The position numbers and the translations under genes were made by a program. Below the pieces are notes generated by a model, which saw nothing but the letters and a program-made list of their open reading frames with translations, had not been told where the DNA came from and did not search any database. A DNA stretch of 39,464 nt from Bacteroidaceae bacterium (GTDB taxonomy: Bacteria; Bacteroidota; Bacteroidia; Bacteroidales; Bacteroidaceae), in contig JAFQVS010000040.1 in NCBI GenBank assembly GCA_017407905.1, forward strand, positions 1 to 39,464, in the 5' to 3' direction. Of this stretch, positions 26,942 through 35,660 are shown piece after piece. How positions within the stretch are numbered: the first letter of the stretch is position 1; each line of letters opens with the position of its first letter.

Positions 26942-27268
26942 TCAGAGATTTTTTATGCCATCGACTGTTCCCGCAAGCTGCCTCCAGCTCTCGTCGAGGG
27001 TGGCAAGCACAGCCTTGCCCGCGTCGGTCAGTTTGTAATATTTTCGGGGCGGCCCCGAGGGGCTCTCCTGCCATTCGTAGTCGAGCAGTGCCTCTTTCTT
27101 CAGCCTCGAAAGCAGCGGATACAGAGTACCCTCGACCACTATCAGATTGGCCCGTTCGAGCTCGTCGATAATATCCGAGCTGTAATACGATTTTTTATCG
27201 AGAAGCAGCATTACGCAATATTCGAGCATTCCTTTACGCATCTGCGACTTTACATTCTCTACATACAT
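26942..27268 (-). CDS. PadR family transcriptional regulator
   Basis: 108 residues, the short PadR type: a winged helix (about 10-85: GMLEYCVMLLL ... VVEGTLYPLLSRLKKEALL, the recognition helix and wing) and a C-terminal helix for dimerisation (LATLDESWRQLAGTV). PadR proteins usually repress their own operon and are released by a ligand or stress. It is the first gene of the PspC/rhodanese/DUF4252 operon and has a palindrome over its own promoter, which fits autoregulation. In Bacteroidetes, short PadR genes often precede PspC genes. Confidence 0.92.
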   Translation of the reverse strand: MYVENVKSQMRKGMLEYCVMLLLDKKSYYSSDIIDELERANLIVVEGTLYPLLSRLKKEALLDYEWQESPSGPPRKYYKLTDAGKAVLATLDESWRQLAGTVDGIKNL

Positions 27269-27331
27269 AATTCTTTGTTTTTCGGATTACTGTACAGAGG
27301 CCCGCTTTATACGGCCTTCTCTGTTACGCAG

Positions 27332-27367
27332 CAAAAATATGTATTACTTTAGTACCTTGCAATACAT
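27332..27367 (-). promoter_or_regulatory. padR operon promoter with overlapping palindromic operator
   Basis: TTG (27360-27362), 20 bases, then TATTTTTG (27332-27339; perfect TAnnTTTG). ATGTATT (27361-27367) and AATACAT (27339-27345) form an inverted repeat that spans the -33 element, the spacer and the first base of the -7 box. Binding there would block RNA polymerase, consistent with PadR autorepression. Confidence 0.68.
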
Positions 27368-27417
27368 AGTAAGCATTTTAACACTATTTTAACAGTGGCC
27401 GGATTTTTCGCACGGAC

Positions 27418-27468
27418 AAAAAAAGAGACACATAATAAATACAGAGTTTATTATGTGTCTCTTTTTTT
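27418..27468. terminator. 22-bp perfect inverted repeat, bidirectional terminator
   Basis: A7 + GAGACACATAATAAA, a 7-base loop, then TTTATTATGTGTCTC + T7. U-tracts result on both strands. It follows the small minus-strand gene ending at 27499 and insulates it from the padR operon. Confidence 0.88.
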
Positions 27469-27498
27469 ATTGGGAAAGAATCCGACGAGAGGGGGGGA

Positions 27499-27702
27499 TT
27501 ATCTCTCTTTCTCGTTAACTTTATGACGTTTACGGCGCATTATCAGCTTTTTCTCAAGCAGATAGGCGCGTATCTTATCGGTCTTTTCGCTGTCGATATT
27601 TCGTCCGTGGGCAACATCATATACAAGGTCGGGCATACAAAGGAATTTGAGCGCCGTTTTCAGATAGAACATTTTATGCGACGAAGCAAGGAATCGGAAC
27701 AT
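27499..27702 (-). CDS. small basic hypothetical protein (67 aa)
   Basis: A 67-residue frame with a hydrophobic start and a strongly basic C-terminus (MRRKRHKVNEKER). A second ATG at 27672 would give 57 residues. No known domain. Support comes from the perfect terminator 31 bases after the stop and from plausible composition (LVYDVAHGRNIDSEKTDKIRAYLLEKKLI). An overlapping plus-strand frame (27523-27714) looks less natural. It stands alone. Confidence 0.5.
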   Translation of the reverse strand: MFRFLASSHKMFYLKTALKFLCMPDLVYDVAHGRNIDSEKTDKIRAYLLEKKLIMRRKRHKVNEKER

Positions 27703-27804
27703 ATTTTTTATTGAAGATTAGTTATTTTATTGTTATTTTTCTAATTAACGCAAATATAACACTTTTTGTTTAAAGCAATATAATAATATTGCCAAAATTA
27801 TAAA

Positions 27805-27865
27805 GGCGTTTAAATTTCTTATATTAGGCAAGGGAATAAGGGAGGTTTTATAAATTTAAACAGCC
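27805..27865. repeat. miniature (61-bp) version of the GTTTAAATTT inverted-repeat element
   Basis: GGCGTTTAAATTT and AAATTTAAACAGCC face each other across about 34 bases. The ends match the core of the 35661 element (GCTGTTTAAATTT). It lies in the upstream region of the permease gene. Confidence 0.5.
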
Positions 27866-27949
27866 TCTGAAGAGTTGAACATAGAGAAGTTTTTTTTGTT
27901 ATTGCATTTATGAAGATTACGTAAAATATAAACAAAAAAATCGGATTTT

Positions 27950-29410
27950 ATGTCAACAAATTTAGGAAAAACCGTGAAATTGAGTGTAATGACACTCGCA
28001 ATTATGAATGTTACAGCCGTTGTCTCGCTGCGCGGACTACCGGCCGAGGCCGAGTATGGGCTGAGCTCGGCGTTCTATTATCTGTTTGCTGCCATCGTGT
28101 TTCTTATCCCAACTTCTTTTGTCGCTGCCGAGCTGGCCGCAATGTTCCAAGATAAGCAGGGAGGAGTGTTCCGCTGGGTGGGCGAGGCTTTTGGTAAGCG
28201 CACGGGCTTTGTGGCAATATGGTTGCAGTGGGTCGAGAGCACAATATGGTACCCCACTGTGCTTACTTTCGGTGCAGTGTCGCTGGCATTCATAGGAACG
28301 GACAGTGCAAAGGATATGGCGCTGGCCTCGAATAAGATATACACGCTGGCGGTTGTTCTTATCATATATTGGACGGCCACTTTTATCTCGCTCAAGGGCC
28401 TCGGATGGGTCAGTCGGGTGTCGAAAATAGGCGGTCTTGTGGGCACCATCATCCCCTCGGCACTGCTTATGGTGCTTGCCGTGGGCTATCTTCTGAGCGG
28501 CGGAGAGTCGCAGATGGATTTTAGCGGCAGCTTCTTCCCCGACATTGCCCGATTCGATAATCTTGTGTTGGCCTCGGGAATTTTCCTTTTCTATGCGGGA
28601 ATGGAGATGTCGGGCGTGCACGTATCCGAGATGGAGAATCCCTCGCGCAACTATCCGCGTGCGGTGTTTATCGGCGCGGCCATCGCGGTGCTGATTTTTG
28701 TGCTCGGAACATTCTCGCTGGGAATTATTATCCCTCAGAAGGATATTAACCTTACGCAGAGCCTTTTGGTGGGCTTCGACAGATATTTCGACTATATTCA
28801 CGCCTCGTGGCTCTCGCCCATAATTGCCATTGCACTTGCTTTCGGTGTGCTCGCGGGTGTGCTGACGTGGGTGGCCGGCCCCTCAAAGGGACTTTTTGCG
28901 GTGGGAAAGGCCGGCTATCTGCCTCCGTTTATGCAGAAGAGCAACAAGATTGGCGTGCAGAAGAATATATTGCTCATTCAGGGAGGGTTGGTTACGTTCC
29001 TCAGCCTGCTTTTTGTCGTGATGCCCTCGGTGCAGAGTTTCTATCAGATTCTCTCGCAGCTGACAATCCTTTTGTACCTTATTATGTATCTGCTGATGTT
29101 TGCGGCTGCAATTTACTTGAGATACAGTATGAAGGACGAGAAACGCCCCTTCCGCATCGGTAGAAGCGGCAACGCGCTAATGTGGATTGTGGCAGGAATG
29201 GGATTTTTGGGCAGTCTGCTGGCCTTTGTTCTGAGCTTTATTCCCCCTGCGCAGATTGCCGTGGGCAGCACCACAGTGTGGTATTTGGTGCTTGTGATTG
29301 GCTGCATTGTTGTTGTCGGGGCACCGTTTGTAATATATGCGATGCGCAAGCCTCATTGGGTTGACCCCGATGCGCAATTCGAGCCCTTCCATTGGGAAGA
29401 GAAAAAGTAA
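27950..29410 (+). CDS. APC-superfamily amino-acid antiporter, GadC-like
   Basis: 486 residues with about 12 membrane helices. It belongs to the amino-acid/polyamine/organocation superfamily. The segment LQWVEST..WYPTVLTF and the start (SVMTLAIMNVTAVVSLRGLPAEAEYGL) are characteristic of the glutamate/GABA antiporter group. The hydrophilic C-terminal tail (PHWVDPDAQFEPFHWEEKK) resembles a short form of the plug that closes GadC at neutral pH. No decarboxylase or glutaminase gene adjoins it within the window, so the substrate is unproven. A terminator follows 50 bases after the stop. Confidence 0.82.
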   Translation: MSTNLGKTVKLSVMTLAIMNVTAVVSLRGLPAEAEYGLSSAFYYLFAAIVFLIPTSFVAAELAAMFQDKQGGVFRWVGEAFGKRTGFVAIWLQWVESTIWYPTVLTFGAVSLAFIGTDSAKDMALASNKIYTLAVVLIIYWTATFISLKGLGWVSRVSKIGGLVGTIIPSALLMVLAVGYLLSGGESQMDFSGSFFPDIARFDNLVLASGIFLFYAGMEMSGVHVSEMENPSRNYPRAVFIGAAIAVLIFVLGTFSLGIIIPQKDINLTQSLLVGFDRYFDYIHASWLSPIIAIALAFGVLAGVLTWVAGPSKGLFAVGKAGYLPPFMQKSNKIGVQKNILLIQGGLVTFLSLLFVVMPSVQSFYQILSQLTILLYLIMYLLMFAAAIYLRYSMKDEKRPFRIGRSGNALMWIVAGMGFLGSLLAFVLSFIPPAQIAVGSTTVWYLVLVIGCIVVVGAPFVIYAMRKPHWVDPDAQFEPFHWEEKK

Positions 29411-29458
29411 TGGACACTCTGTCGGCCCCGCAATTTTGCTCGTATAGAGACTGACAAC

Positions 29459-29496
29459 AAATAAATGTGCCACCGTGTGCGGTGGCACATTTATTT
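29459..29496. terminator. 17-bp perfect hairpin terminator between convergent genes
   Basis: AAATAAATGTGCCACCG and CGGTGGCACATTTATTT around a TGTG loop. The AT-rich stem base serves as a weak U-tract on both strands. It separates the permease and sialidase genes. Confidence 0.82.
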
Positions 29497-29541
29497 ATGC
29501 TCTTTTAAAAGATACTTTATTTCTTCTCTTTAAAATGCTTA

Positions 29542-32500
29542 TTACTTTACAAATATCTTCAGGCCATTAGAGGTTACATAGATTCCGCGAGCGGGGTTCT
29601 TAACCTCGCGTCCGCCGAGGTCGTAGAATTTAACAGCCTCGCCGTCGGTTGCAATATTCTCGATGCCTGTTGGAACCTCACTAATCTGAAGTACGTCGCC
29701 GCTGCCGCTACCTACGTAGTAGGCGCTGTTGGCTGCAATTGTGCCCGCGGCCGCTGCGCGTTTCTTCATTGTCTTTCCGCTAAGCGTATAGACCTCGCTA
29801 CCCGACACTGACGCCGACTTTAGCGTGCCCTTGAGGCTGTTATTGTAACCCTCGGGCTGTGCAACCTCGGCCACTGCCTCAACAGCGAGTGTGCAATCGC
29901 CAGCCTCGCCCACCAAAATGACGGGAGTATTGGGCATAACAGTCTCGCCTGCATACTCGGTAACGGCAAGAGCCTCGACACCGTCAATTGTTACGGCCTC
30001 GCCCGTAGTATAGGCCTTAACGCCTTCGGGGAGTGTGTAAGCGAAAGGATAGTTAACGGCTGCGAAGCCTGCCTCGTTTATTGAGACTGTGTAGCTGTCG
30101 AGTGGCTCGATGTACCACAGTGAGGCCTCGGCAGTGGGTGTCCACGGCACAAGGCGGGTGTTGTCGCCCGCAAGATGCAGACCACTGTTGCCGCCTGTCT
30201 TATTGGTGCAGATTACCGAGCTGCGGCCATCGACTGTGCTCTCGATTCTCCAAACGCCGGCAGCGCTCTCGTCGCTTGTTACGATGGGCTGTGTCTCGTT
30301 ATTTCCTAAGGGGCCGAGGAAATACTCGAAGTTTCCGTTGTACAGATAATACTCGCCCTCGTTCTTTGCGGGAACAAATGAGAACAGCTGATTGGCATTG
30401 CCGATATTAGATTTTGCTGTTGACACGCGCGACGCCTCGGGGTTCAGATAGAGCGTTGCGTTGCTGCGTGCCACATTGCGCAGACGGTACCAAGCGCCCG
30501 CCTCAACCTCGATGCGGGGCAGATTCTGAATCTGAGCATTGATGGCCTCGTAGCCCTGACGCGAGGGAGCAGCCTTGTAAGCCTCGATAATCTCGGCTAT
30601 AAGCTCCACAGCCTCGGGAAGAACCGAACCAACATATTTCTGCTCGCCCACTGCAATAGAAGCGGTCTTCTCCTCGATAGCCTCGGCCACAACAGCGTTG
30701 GCATCAACCTCGCCGCAATAGGTATAGGCACTGTCGGTGATATACTCAATTGTGTAATTCTTGTAAACGATTGTGTAACCGCCGCCGCTTGTGCCGTGAG
30801 TATCCTCCTCGTACAAGAATCCGATTGTGCTATCCTGCTGCCAGCACATTGTCGAGTAGGCCGAAGAGAGATAGCTCGATTGATGCTTGCCGTCCCAATT
30901 TGCCGCGATGCTGTCGGCCGAGACAAAGTCCTTAAGATTTTCGAGCTCCTTATAATATATACCTACGTTTGTACGGCCGCTTCCGAAGGGCAACGACTGC
31001 AAAAGGAGGAACATCTTCTTATTATCGGCGTTGCGTGTTACGGGGAGCAGCAGCACCTCGCCGTTGCAAGAGTTTGAAAGAGCGGTAACACCCTTGTTCG
31101 ATGCGCCCGAGAATACCATTGTACCCCAAGAGCCCTCGGCCTTCTCGCTGTTTGTAAACGAGTAGATATTGTAGTAGCGACCGCCATTGCAACGCGAGCT
31201 GATGAGGATTGAGCCATCGGGGAGCTCCTCGACCTTAGGCTCGTCGCCGCCCGAGGGAACGGGAGCTGTCTCGACGCCGCCAAGAACATCCCAGCTCTCG
31301 CCGAAATTATCGCTGTATAGTACAAAGTTTGTGTAAGCGGCATTCTTGTTCTTCAGAAGCACCGCGCAGTAGAGACGATAGTATTTATCGACCTTAATAT
31401 TACGGCTCTGAACAATCTTACCCGAACCAATGAACATTGCCATCACAGGGCCGTGATTTTGGCTCTTGTCCCACATTGCATAAATATCATCGGCAATATC
31501 AACAGGAGCGCTCCAATTTTGGCCATTGTCGTCGCTGTAGAAACGTGCGATATTCTGGTGGTTGTTACGTGTTCCGCCGGGGAACGAGACGTTACCCGCG
31601 CAGCTGAGCACCATCACACGGGGGCTCTCGCGGTCGGCAACGATACAGGGGTCGCCGAATCCCACGTTCATAAAGTCGGGCGATTGCTTGCCCTTACCCT
31701 CGACGATGGGGAAAATCTCGCCCCAAGTAACGCCATTATCCTTGCTTATGCGAGCGTGAAGGTCGATGCGGCCATAGCTTGCCATTCCAATGTCGGCACG
31801 ACTATGACGATAGTCGGCAACAGCGATAATGTCGCCATTGTAGGCAGTGGCGATTGCGGGGATACGATAAGGGATTGCCGCTGACGTAGGCGTGGGGAAC
31901 ACCTCGAAGCAGGGCTCGGGCTCCTTTGTATCGGGACGCAGCGTTACGCAGAACTTAGAGAATGTGATTCCCTTGTTGGCACCACTCTGCACGAATGTTA
32001 CGATGCGCGCAGGCTCGGCTACCTCGACGGCGAGGTGCTGCTTCTGGGCCGACGACTTATAATTCTCGCCCTCTACGGCGAGTGTGAGCGAGTAAGAGCC
32101 ATCGCCGCCTGTGTTGGCATAGTCGAAGCTATATGCTGCAACCACGTAACCCTCGGGAGCCGTCAGAGTGTAAGTAGAGCTCTGCGACTGTCCCGAATAA
32201 CCGGCAATATAATCGCCATCGACGGTCATATTATTAGCGCTTGTCGAGAGTGAGAAGCCCTCGCACTTGCTGCTCTCCCATTTCGAGTGCCACGTTTTAT
32301 TTGCGTTGCTGGCAGTAAACTCGCCCTCGGCTGCAAGAATCTCGATTGACATTACAGCCGCCTCGAATTGCACGGTCGAACCAGCGTCCATACCCTCGGC
32401 CCAGAAAGCCAATTTTCCAATGCCTCCGAAATTGTTGATGGCATAGTTTGTACCGTGAATCTTCACAAAATAACCATCGACATTATCTATTTTATTGGAT

Positions 32501-32919
32501 GTTGCAATGTCCCAAGTGCCAATGTAACCCTCGGGCAAAGCATCTGCGGGCTGCATAATGGGGAACGTCGAGCCGCCTGTGCCGCCGTAGCCTGCAATGG
32601 CGCTCATTTTTGTGTGCGACGCAAGCACCTTATCGGCACCCGCCTGCTTGTTGTAGATAGCATAACCCTCGGTACCTTTATCGACGAAGCACCAAAGGTC
32701 TTTATCCTCGTAAGATGTTGTTGCACGACCAACGGCAATGTGGTCGGCACCCGCATTATCCGAGATGATTGAACCGCCTGCGCCTATGCGCATAAGATAC
32801 CAAGTAGTGTTCGGAGCAAATTGTCCGTCGGCTACCGTAGTTGTCTGAAAGGGAGCTTGTGCCCACGAGAATGCGGCGACAAGAAGTCCCAAGAGAGTGA
32901 ATAGTAGAGATTTTTTCAT
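29542..32919 (-). CDS. multidomain GH33 exo-alpha-sialidase with C-terminal sorting-like tail
   Basis: 1125 residues with a signal peptide (1-20, ending SWAQ). N-terminal domains (about 25-330) are probably carbohydrate-binding. The sialidase propeller (about 340-740) has the RIP motif (YRIP 351-354), Asp-boxes at about 392-399 (SKDNGVTW), 462-469 and 536-543, arginines fitting the triad (352, 576, 649), a Glu near 565 and a Tyr near 688 as the nucleophile pair. A ricin-like region follows, and the last ~40 residues (KFYDLGGREV ... ARGIYVTSNGLKIFVK) resemble a type A sorting domain of the type IX secretion system. The enzyme would release sialic acid from host glycans at the surface. No other nan genes are adjacent. 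Confidence 0.88.
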   Translation of the reverse strand: MKKSLLFTLLGLLVAAFSWAQAPFQTTTVADGQFAPNTTWYLMRIGAGGSIISDNAGADHIAVGRATTSYEDKDLWCFVDKGTEGYAIYNKQAGADKVLASHTKMSAIAGYGGTGGSTFPIMQPADALPEGYIGTWDIATSNKIDNVDGYFVKIHGTNYAINNFGGIGKLAFWAEGMDAGSTVQFEAAVMSIEILAAEGEFTASNANKTWHSKWESSKCEGFSLSTSANNMTVDGDYIAGYSGQSQSSTYTLTAPEGYVVAAYSFDYANTGGDGSYSLTLAVEGENYKSSAQKQHLAVEVAEPARIVTFVQSGANKGITFSKFCVTLRPDTKEPEPCFEVFPTPTSAAIPYRIPAIATAYNGDIIAVADYRHSRADIGMASYGRIDLHARISKDNGVTWGEIFPIVEGKGKQSPDFMNVGFGDPCIVADRESPRVMVLSCAGNVSFPGGTRNNHQNIARFYSDDNGQNWSAPVDIADDIYAMWDKSQNHGPVMAMFIGSGKIVQSRNIKVDKYYRLYCAVLLKNKNAAYTNFVLYSDNFGESWDVLGGVETAPVPSGGDEPKVEELPDGSILISSRCNGGRYYNIYSFTNSEKAEGSWGTMVFSGASNKGVTALSNSCNGEVLLLPVTRNADNKKMFLLLQSLPFGSGRTNVGIYYKELENLKDFVSADSIAANWDGKHQSSYLSSAYSTMCWQQDSTIGFLYEEDTHGTSGGGYTIVYKNYTIEYITDSAYTYCGEVDANAVVAEAIEEKTASIAVGEQKYVGSVLPEAVELIAEIIEAYKAAPSRQGYEAINAQIQNLPRIEVEAGAWYRLRNVARSNATLYLNPEASRVSTAKSNIGNANQLFSFVPAKNEGEYYLYNGNFEYFLGPLGNNETQPIVTSDESAAGVWRIESTVDGRSSVICTNKTGGNSGLHLAGDNTRLVPWTPTAEASLWYIEPLDSYTVSINEAGFAAVNYPFAYTLPEGVKAYTTGEAVTIDGVEALAVTEYAGETVMPNTPVILVGEAGDCTLAVEAVAEVAQPEGYNNSLKGTLKSASVSGSEVYTLSGKTMKKRAAAAGTIAANSAYYVGSGSGDVLQISEVPTGIENIATDGEAVKFYDLGGREVKNPARGIYVTSNGLKIFVK

Positions 32920-32969
32920 AAAAAATAATTAAAGAATTGTTTTTCAGTTTTTTGTTATGTTCGGAACGC

Positions 32970-33012
32970 ATAATCCCAAACTTTACAAAAATATTGTAAA
33001 ATTCGGGATTAT
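32970..33012. promoter_or_regulatory. nested inverted repeat upstream of the sialidase gene
   Basis: Outer arms ATAATCCC/GGGATTAT and inner arms TTTACAA/TTGTAAA, centred about 70 bases before the sialidase ATG. It may be an operator or a leader hairpin; it has no U-tract and is therefore not a clear terminator. The remainder of 33013-33124 is AT-rich with a weak GGCC stem near the mutS2 end. Confidence 0.5.
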
Positions 33013-33124
33013 CAATTAAATATTTTGTTAATTTTATAAAATAATTTAAATAGAGCGACGCAAAGCGGAGTATATTAAATAAGGCCCGAGCCTTTAAGGC
33101 CGGCGCAAAGAGTGCATAATTCTA

Positions 33125-35653
33125 TCATTCAAGCTCGATTACCGTAATTCCCGCACCGCCGAATTGTACGTGCTCGTCGTGAAAGGTGCGCACTGCGGGC
33201 TGTGTGCTAAGATATTGACGCACAAGGGTACGCAAAATTCCGTTACCTGTTCCGTGCAGAATACGCAGCCTGCGCACACCGCACACCGTTGCATCGTCCA
33301 GAAAGAAACTCACCGCTTGCAAGGCCTCGTCGCCGCGCATTCCGCGAATATCAATCTCGGACTTAAAATTGAGGCGTTTATTATGCAGATTTTCCTGTGT
33401 CTCGCTTGTGAGGAACGAGACTTTACGCACCTCTTCTTTGGGCGCCTCGGCCGGTTGCAGACGCGCAAGAGCAACGGTCGATTTTATGCTTCCGAAGCGC
33501 ACCACGGCGCAATTTTTGTTTACCGACATTATCTCGCCCACGCTCTGTTGGCCCACTATGCGCACATACATTCCCATCTCGAATTGCGGCTGTCGTGGGC
33601 TGCGAGGCTGCTCAGAGGGCTGCGAGACAGCCTCGGCACCCGCCTTTGTCGCGCCCTTTTTACCCGCGCCCTTGCGCCGCTGCTGACGCGCCATTATGCG
33701 AGCCATCTCACGGTCGGTGCGCATCTGCTGCTCTTGCGCGGCGAGCGTCTCAATCTGTTTGCTAAAGTCGGCAAGCTCTTGGCGCGCCTTGCGGGTACGT
33801 TCTTTCTCGGCCTTAGCCTCGACAATTGCACGTATAGTGTTCTCAATCTTTGCGTTAGCCTCGCGCAAGAGACGCTCGGCCTCGGCCTTCGCATCGTGCA
33901 GAATCTCGCGGCGGCTCTTTTTAATTTCGTCGGTCGAGCCTTGAACCTTCTCTAAAAGTTCGTCGAGCTCTTTCTCTTTTTGATGCACACTGCGGCGCTT
34001 CGTCTCCCAATAGCGCTTGTCGCGCACAATATCCTGCAAATATTTATCGCTCTGAATATAGTCGCTTCCCACAATCTCGGAGGCGTCTTTTATAATCTCC
34101 TCGGGCAGGCCTATTTTGCGCGCAATCTCGACGGCAAAAGAGCTTCCCGGATTGCCTATCTGAAGCATAAACAGCGGGCGCATCTCGGCGCGGTCGTACA
34201 GCATTGCGCCGTTTACGACGCCGGGGGTGGAGTCGGCAAAATGTTTCAAATTCTGATAGTGGGTGGTGATTATTCCGTACGCGCCGCGACTGTTGAAGCG
34301 TTTGAGGATGGCCTCGGCGATGGCTGCGCCGATGAGCGGCTCGGTGCCGCTTCCAAACTCGTCTATGAGGATGAGCGAGCGAGCGTCGCAGCTGCGCAGC
34401 GTCTGCTTCATATTCAGCAGATGGCTCGAATAGGTACTAAGGTCGTCCTCGATGCTCTGCTCGTCGCCAATATCAATGAAAAGGCTCTTGAAAAGGCCGG
34501 CCCTGCTGCGCTCGTGCACGGGGACGAGCAATCCGCACTGCAACATATACTGCAACAGTCCCGCGGTCTTCAGGCAGACAGATTTTCCGCCTGCGTTGGG
34601 ACCCGAGATTAGCAGGATGCGACGCTCGGCATCGAGCGAAATATCGAGGGGCGACATTCGGCGGCCGTGCTTGCGCAACGATAATTCGAGCAGAGGATGC
34701 ACCGCGGCACCCCAATCAATCATCGGGCAGTCGGCAAGCACCGGCTTTATCGCCCCGAAGCGCTCGGCAAGCAGAGCCTTTGCGCGGATAAAATCCATCA
34801 CCCCCAAAAAGGCGTAAGCCTGCAAAAGTTGAGGCACGTGCGGGCGCAATTCGTCCGAGAATTTTGTGAGGATGAGAATCACCTCGCGACGCTCCTCGGC
34901 TTCGAGCTCGCGTATGCGGTTGTTGGCCATCACAACCTCGGCGGGCTCTATAAACACTGTCTTTCCGCTGGCCGACTCGTCGTGCACGATGCCGCCCATT
35001 TTGCGTTTGAGGGCGGGTGCGACGGGAATCACCAGACGTCCGTCGCGCAGTGTGGGCGAGGCATCCTTCTCGACAAGGCCCTCGGCCTGTGCGCGTCACA
35101 GAATATTGTTCAGCGTGCGCGATATTCCGTTCGAGGTTCGCGTAAGCTCGCTGCGAATGGAGGCCAGCGCAGGCGAGGCACTATCCTTTACGTGGCCGAA
35201 TTTATCGACAATGGCGTCAATGGAGCGGATAATCTGCGGAAAAGCCTCGACGCCCGAGGCCTGCGAGCGCAGACGCGGATAGAGGCTCACGGCCCCCTCG
35301 GCGCCACCCTCATCACTCTCCCGGCGCAGAAGCGCAAGCAGACGCCCGATGGTATCGAGCGAGCGTCGCAGAGAGAAAAGTTCCTCCTCGCCCATATACA
35401 TTCCCGGGATGCGGATACGTTGCAGCGGCTCGCGCACGTCGAAATAAAAATCATTCGGAAAATTCTGTTCCAGACGCAGCAGACGCACAAACTCATCAGT
35501 CTCGCACAGACGAGCCTCGACCGCACCGTAGTCGCTCAGAAAGCACATTTCATCGACGCACTCGCGCCCCAGAGCACACAGACAAAGCTCCTTGAGCATC
35601 GCACGCACAGCATCAAATTCTATCTTTTTCTCAAAATTCTGCGGATATATCAT
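33125..35653 (-). pseudogene. mutS2: mutS2 interrupted by one in-frame TGA
   Basis: The full gene would encode about 842 residues. Residues 1-185 (35653-35099) give the N-terminal MutS2 core and end at TGA 35098-35096. The same frame then continues without break (RAQAEGLVEKDASPTLRDGRLVIPV) through the clamp, the ATPase (Walker A GPNAGGKS, Walker B LILIDEFGSG) and the C-terminal Smr domain (IDIRGM, LHGTGNG). The stop replaces a codon where relatives have Arg (ILRQAQAEG type), so a CGA-to-TGA transition is the simplest explanation. A GTG at 35032 could restart translation of a 635-residue fragment that keeps the ATPase and Smr domains. No other lesion is visible. MutS2 acts on branched DNA or collided ribosomes, depending on species. 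Confidence 0.85.
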
Positions 35654-35660
35654 AGCATTT

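Noticed and set aside
27523-27714. 63-codon plus-strand frame over the small basic gene
   Set aside because: The minus-strand frame has a terminator right after it and a more natural composition; the plus-strand frame runs into a region without any stop signal or partner gene.
35096-35098. Genetic code with UGA read as an amino acid
   Set aside because: Several genes here end at TGA at the expected C-terminus, so UGA is a normal stop in this organism.
35096-35098. Selenocysteine at the mutS2 TGA
   Set aside because: Relatives have Arg, not Cys, at this place, and no SECIS-like hairpin is apparent just downstream.
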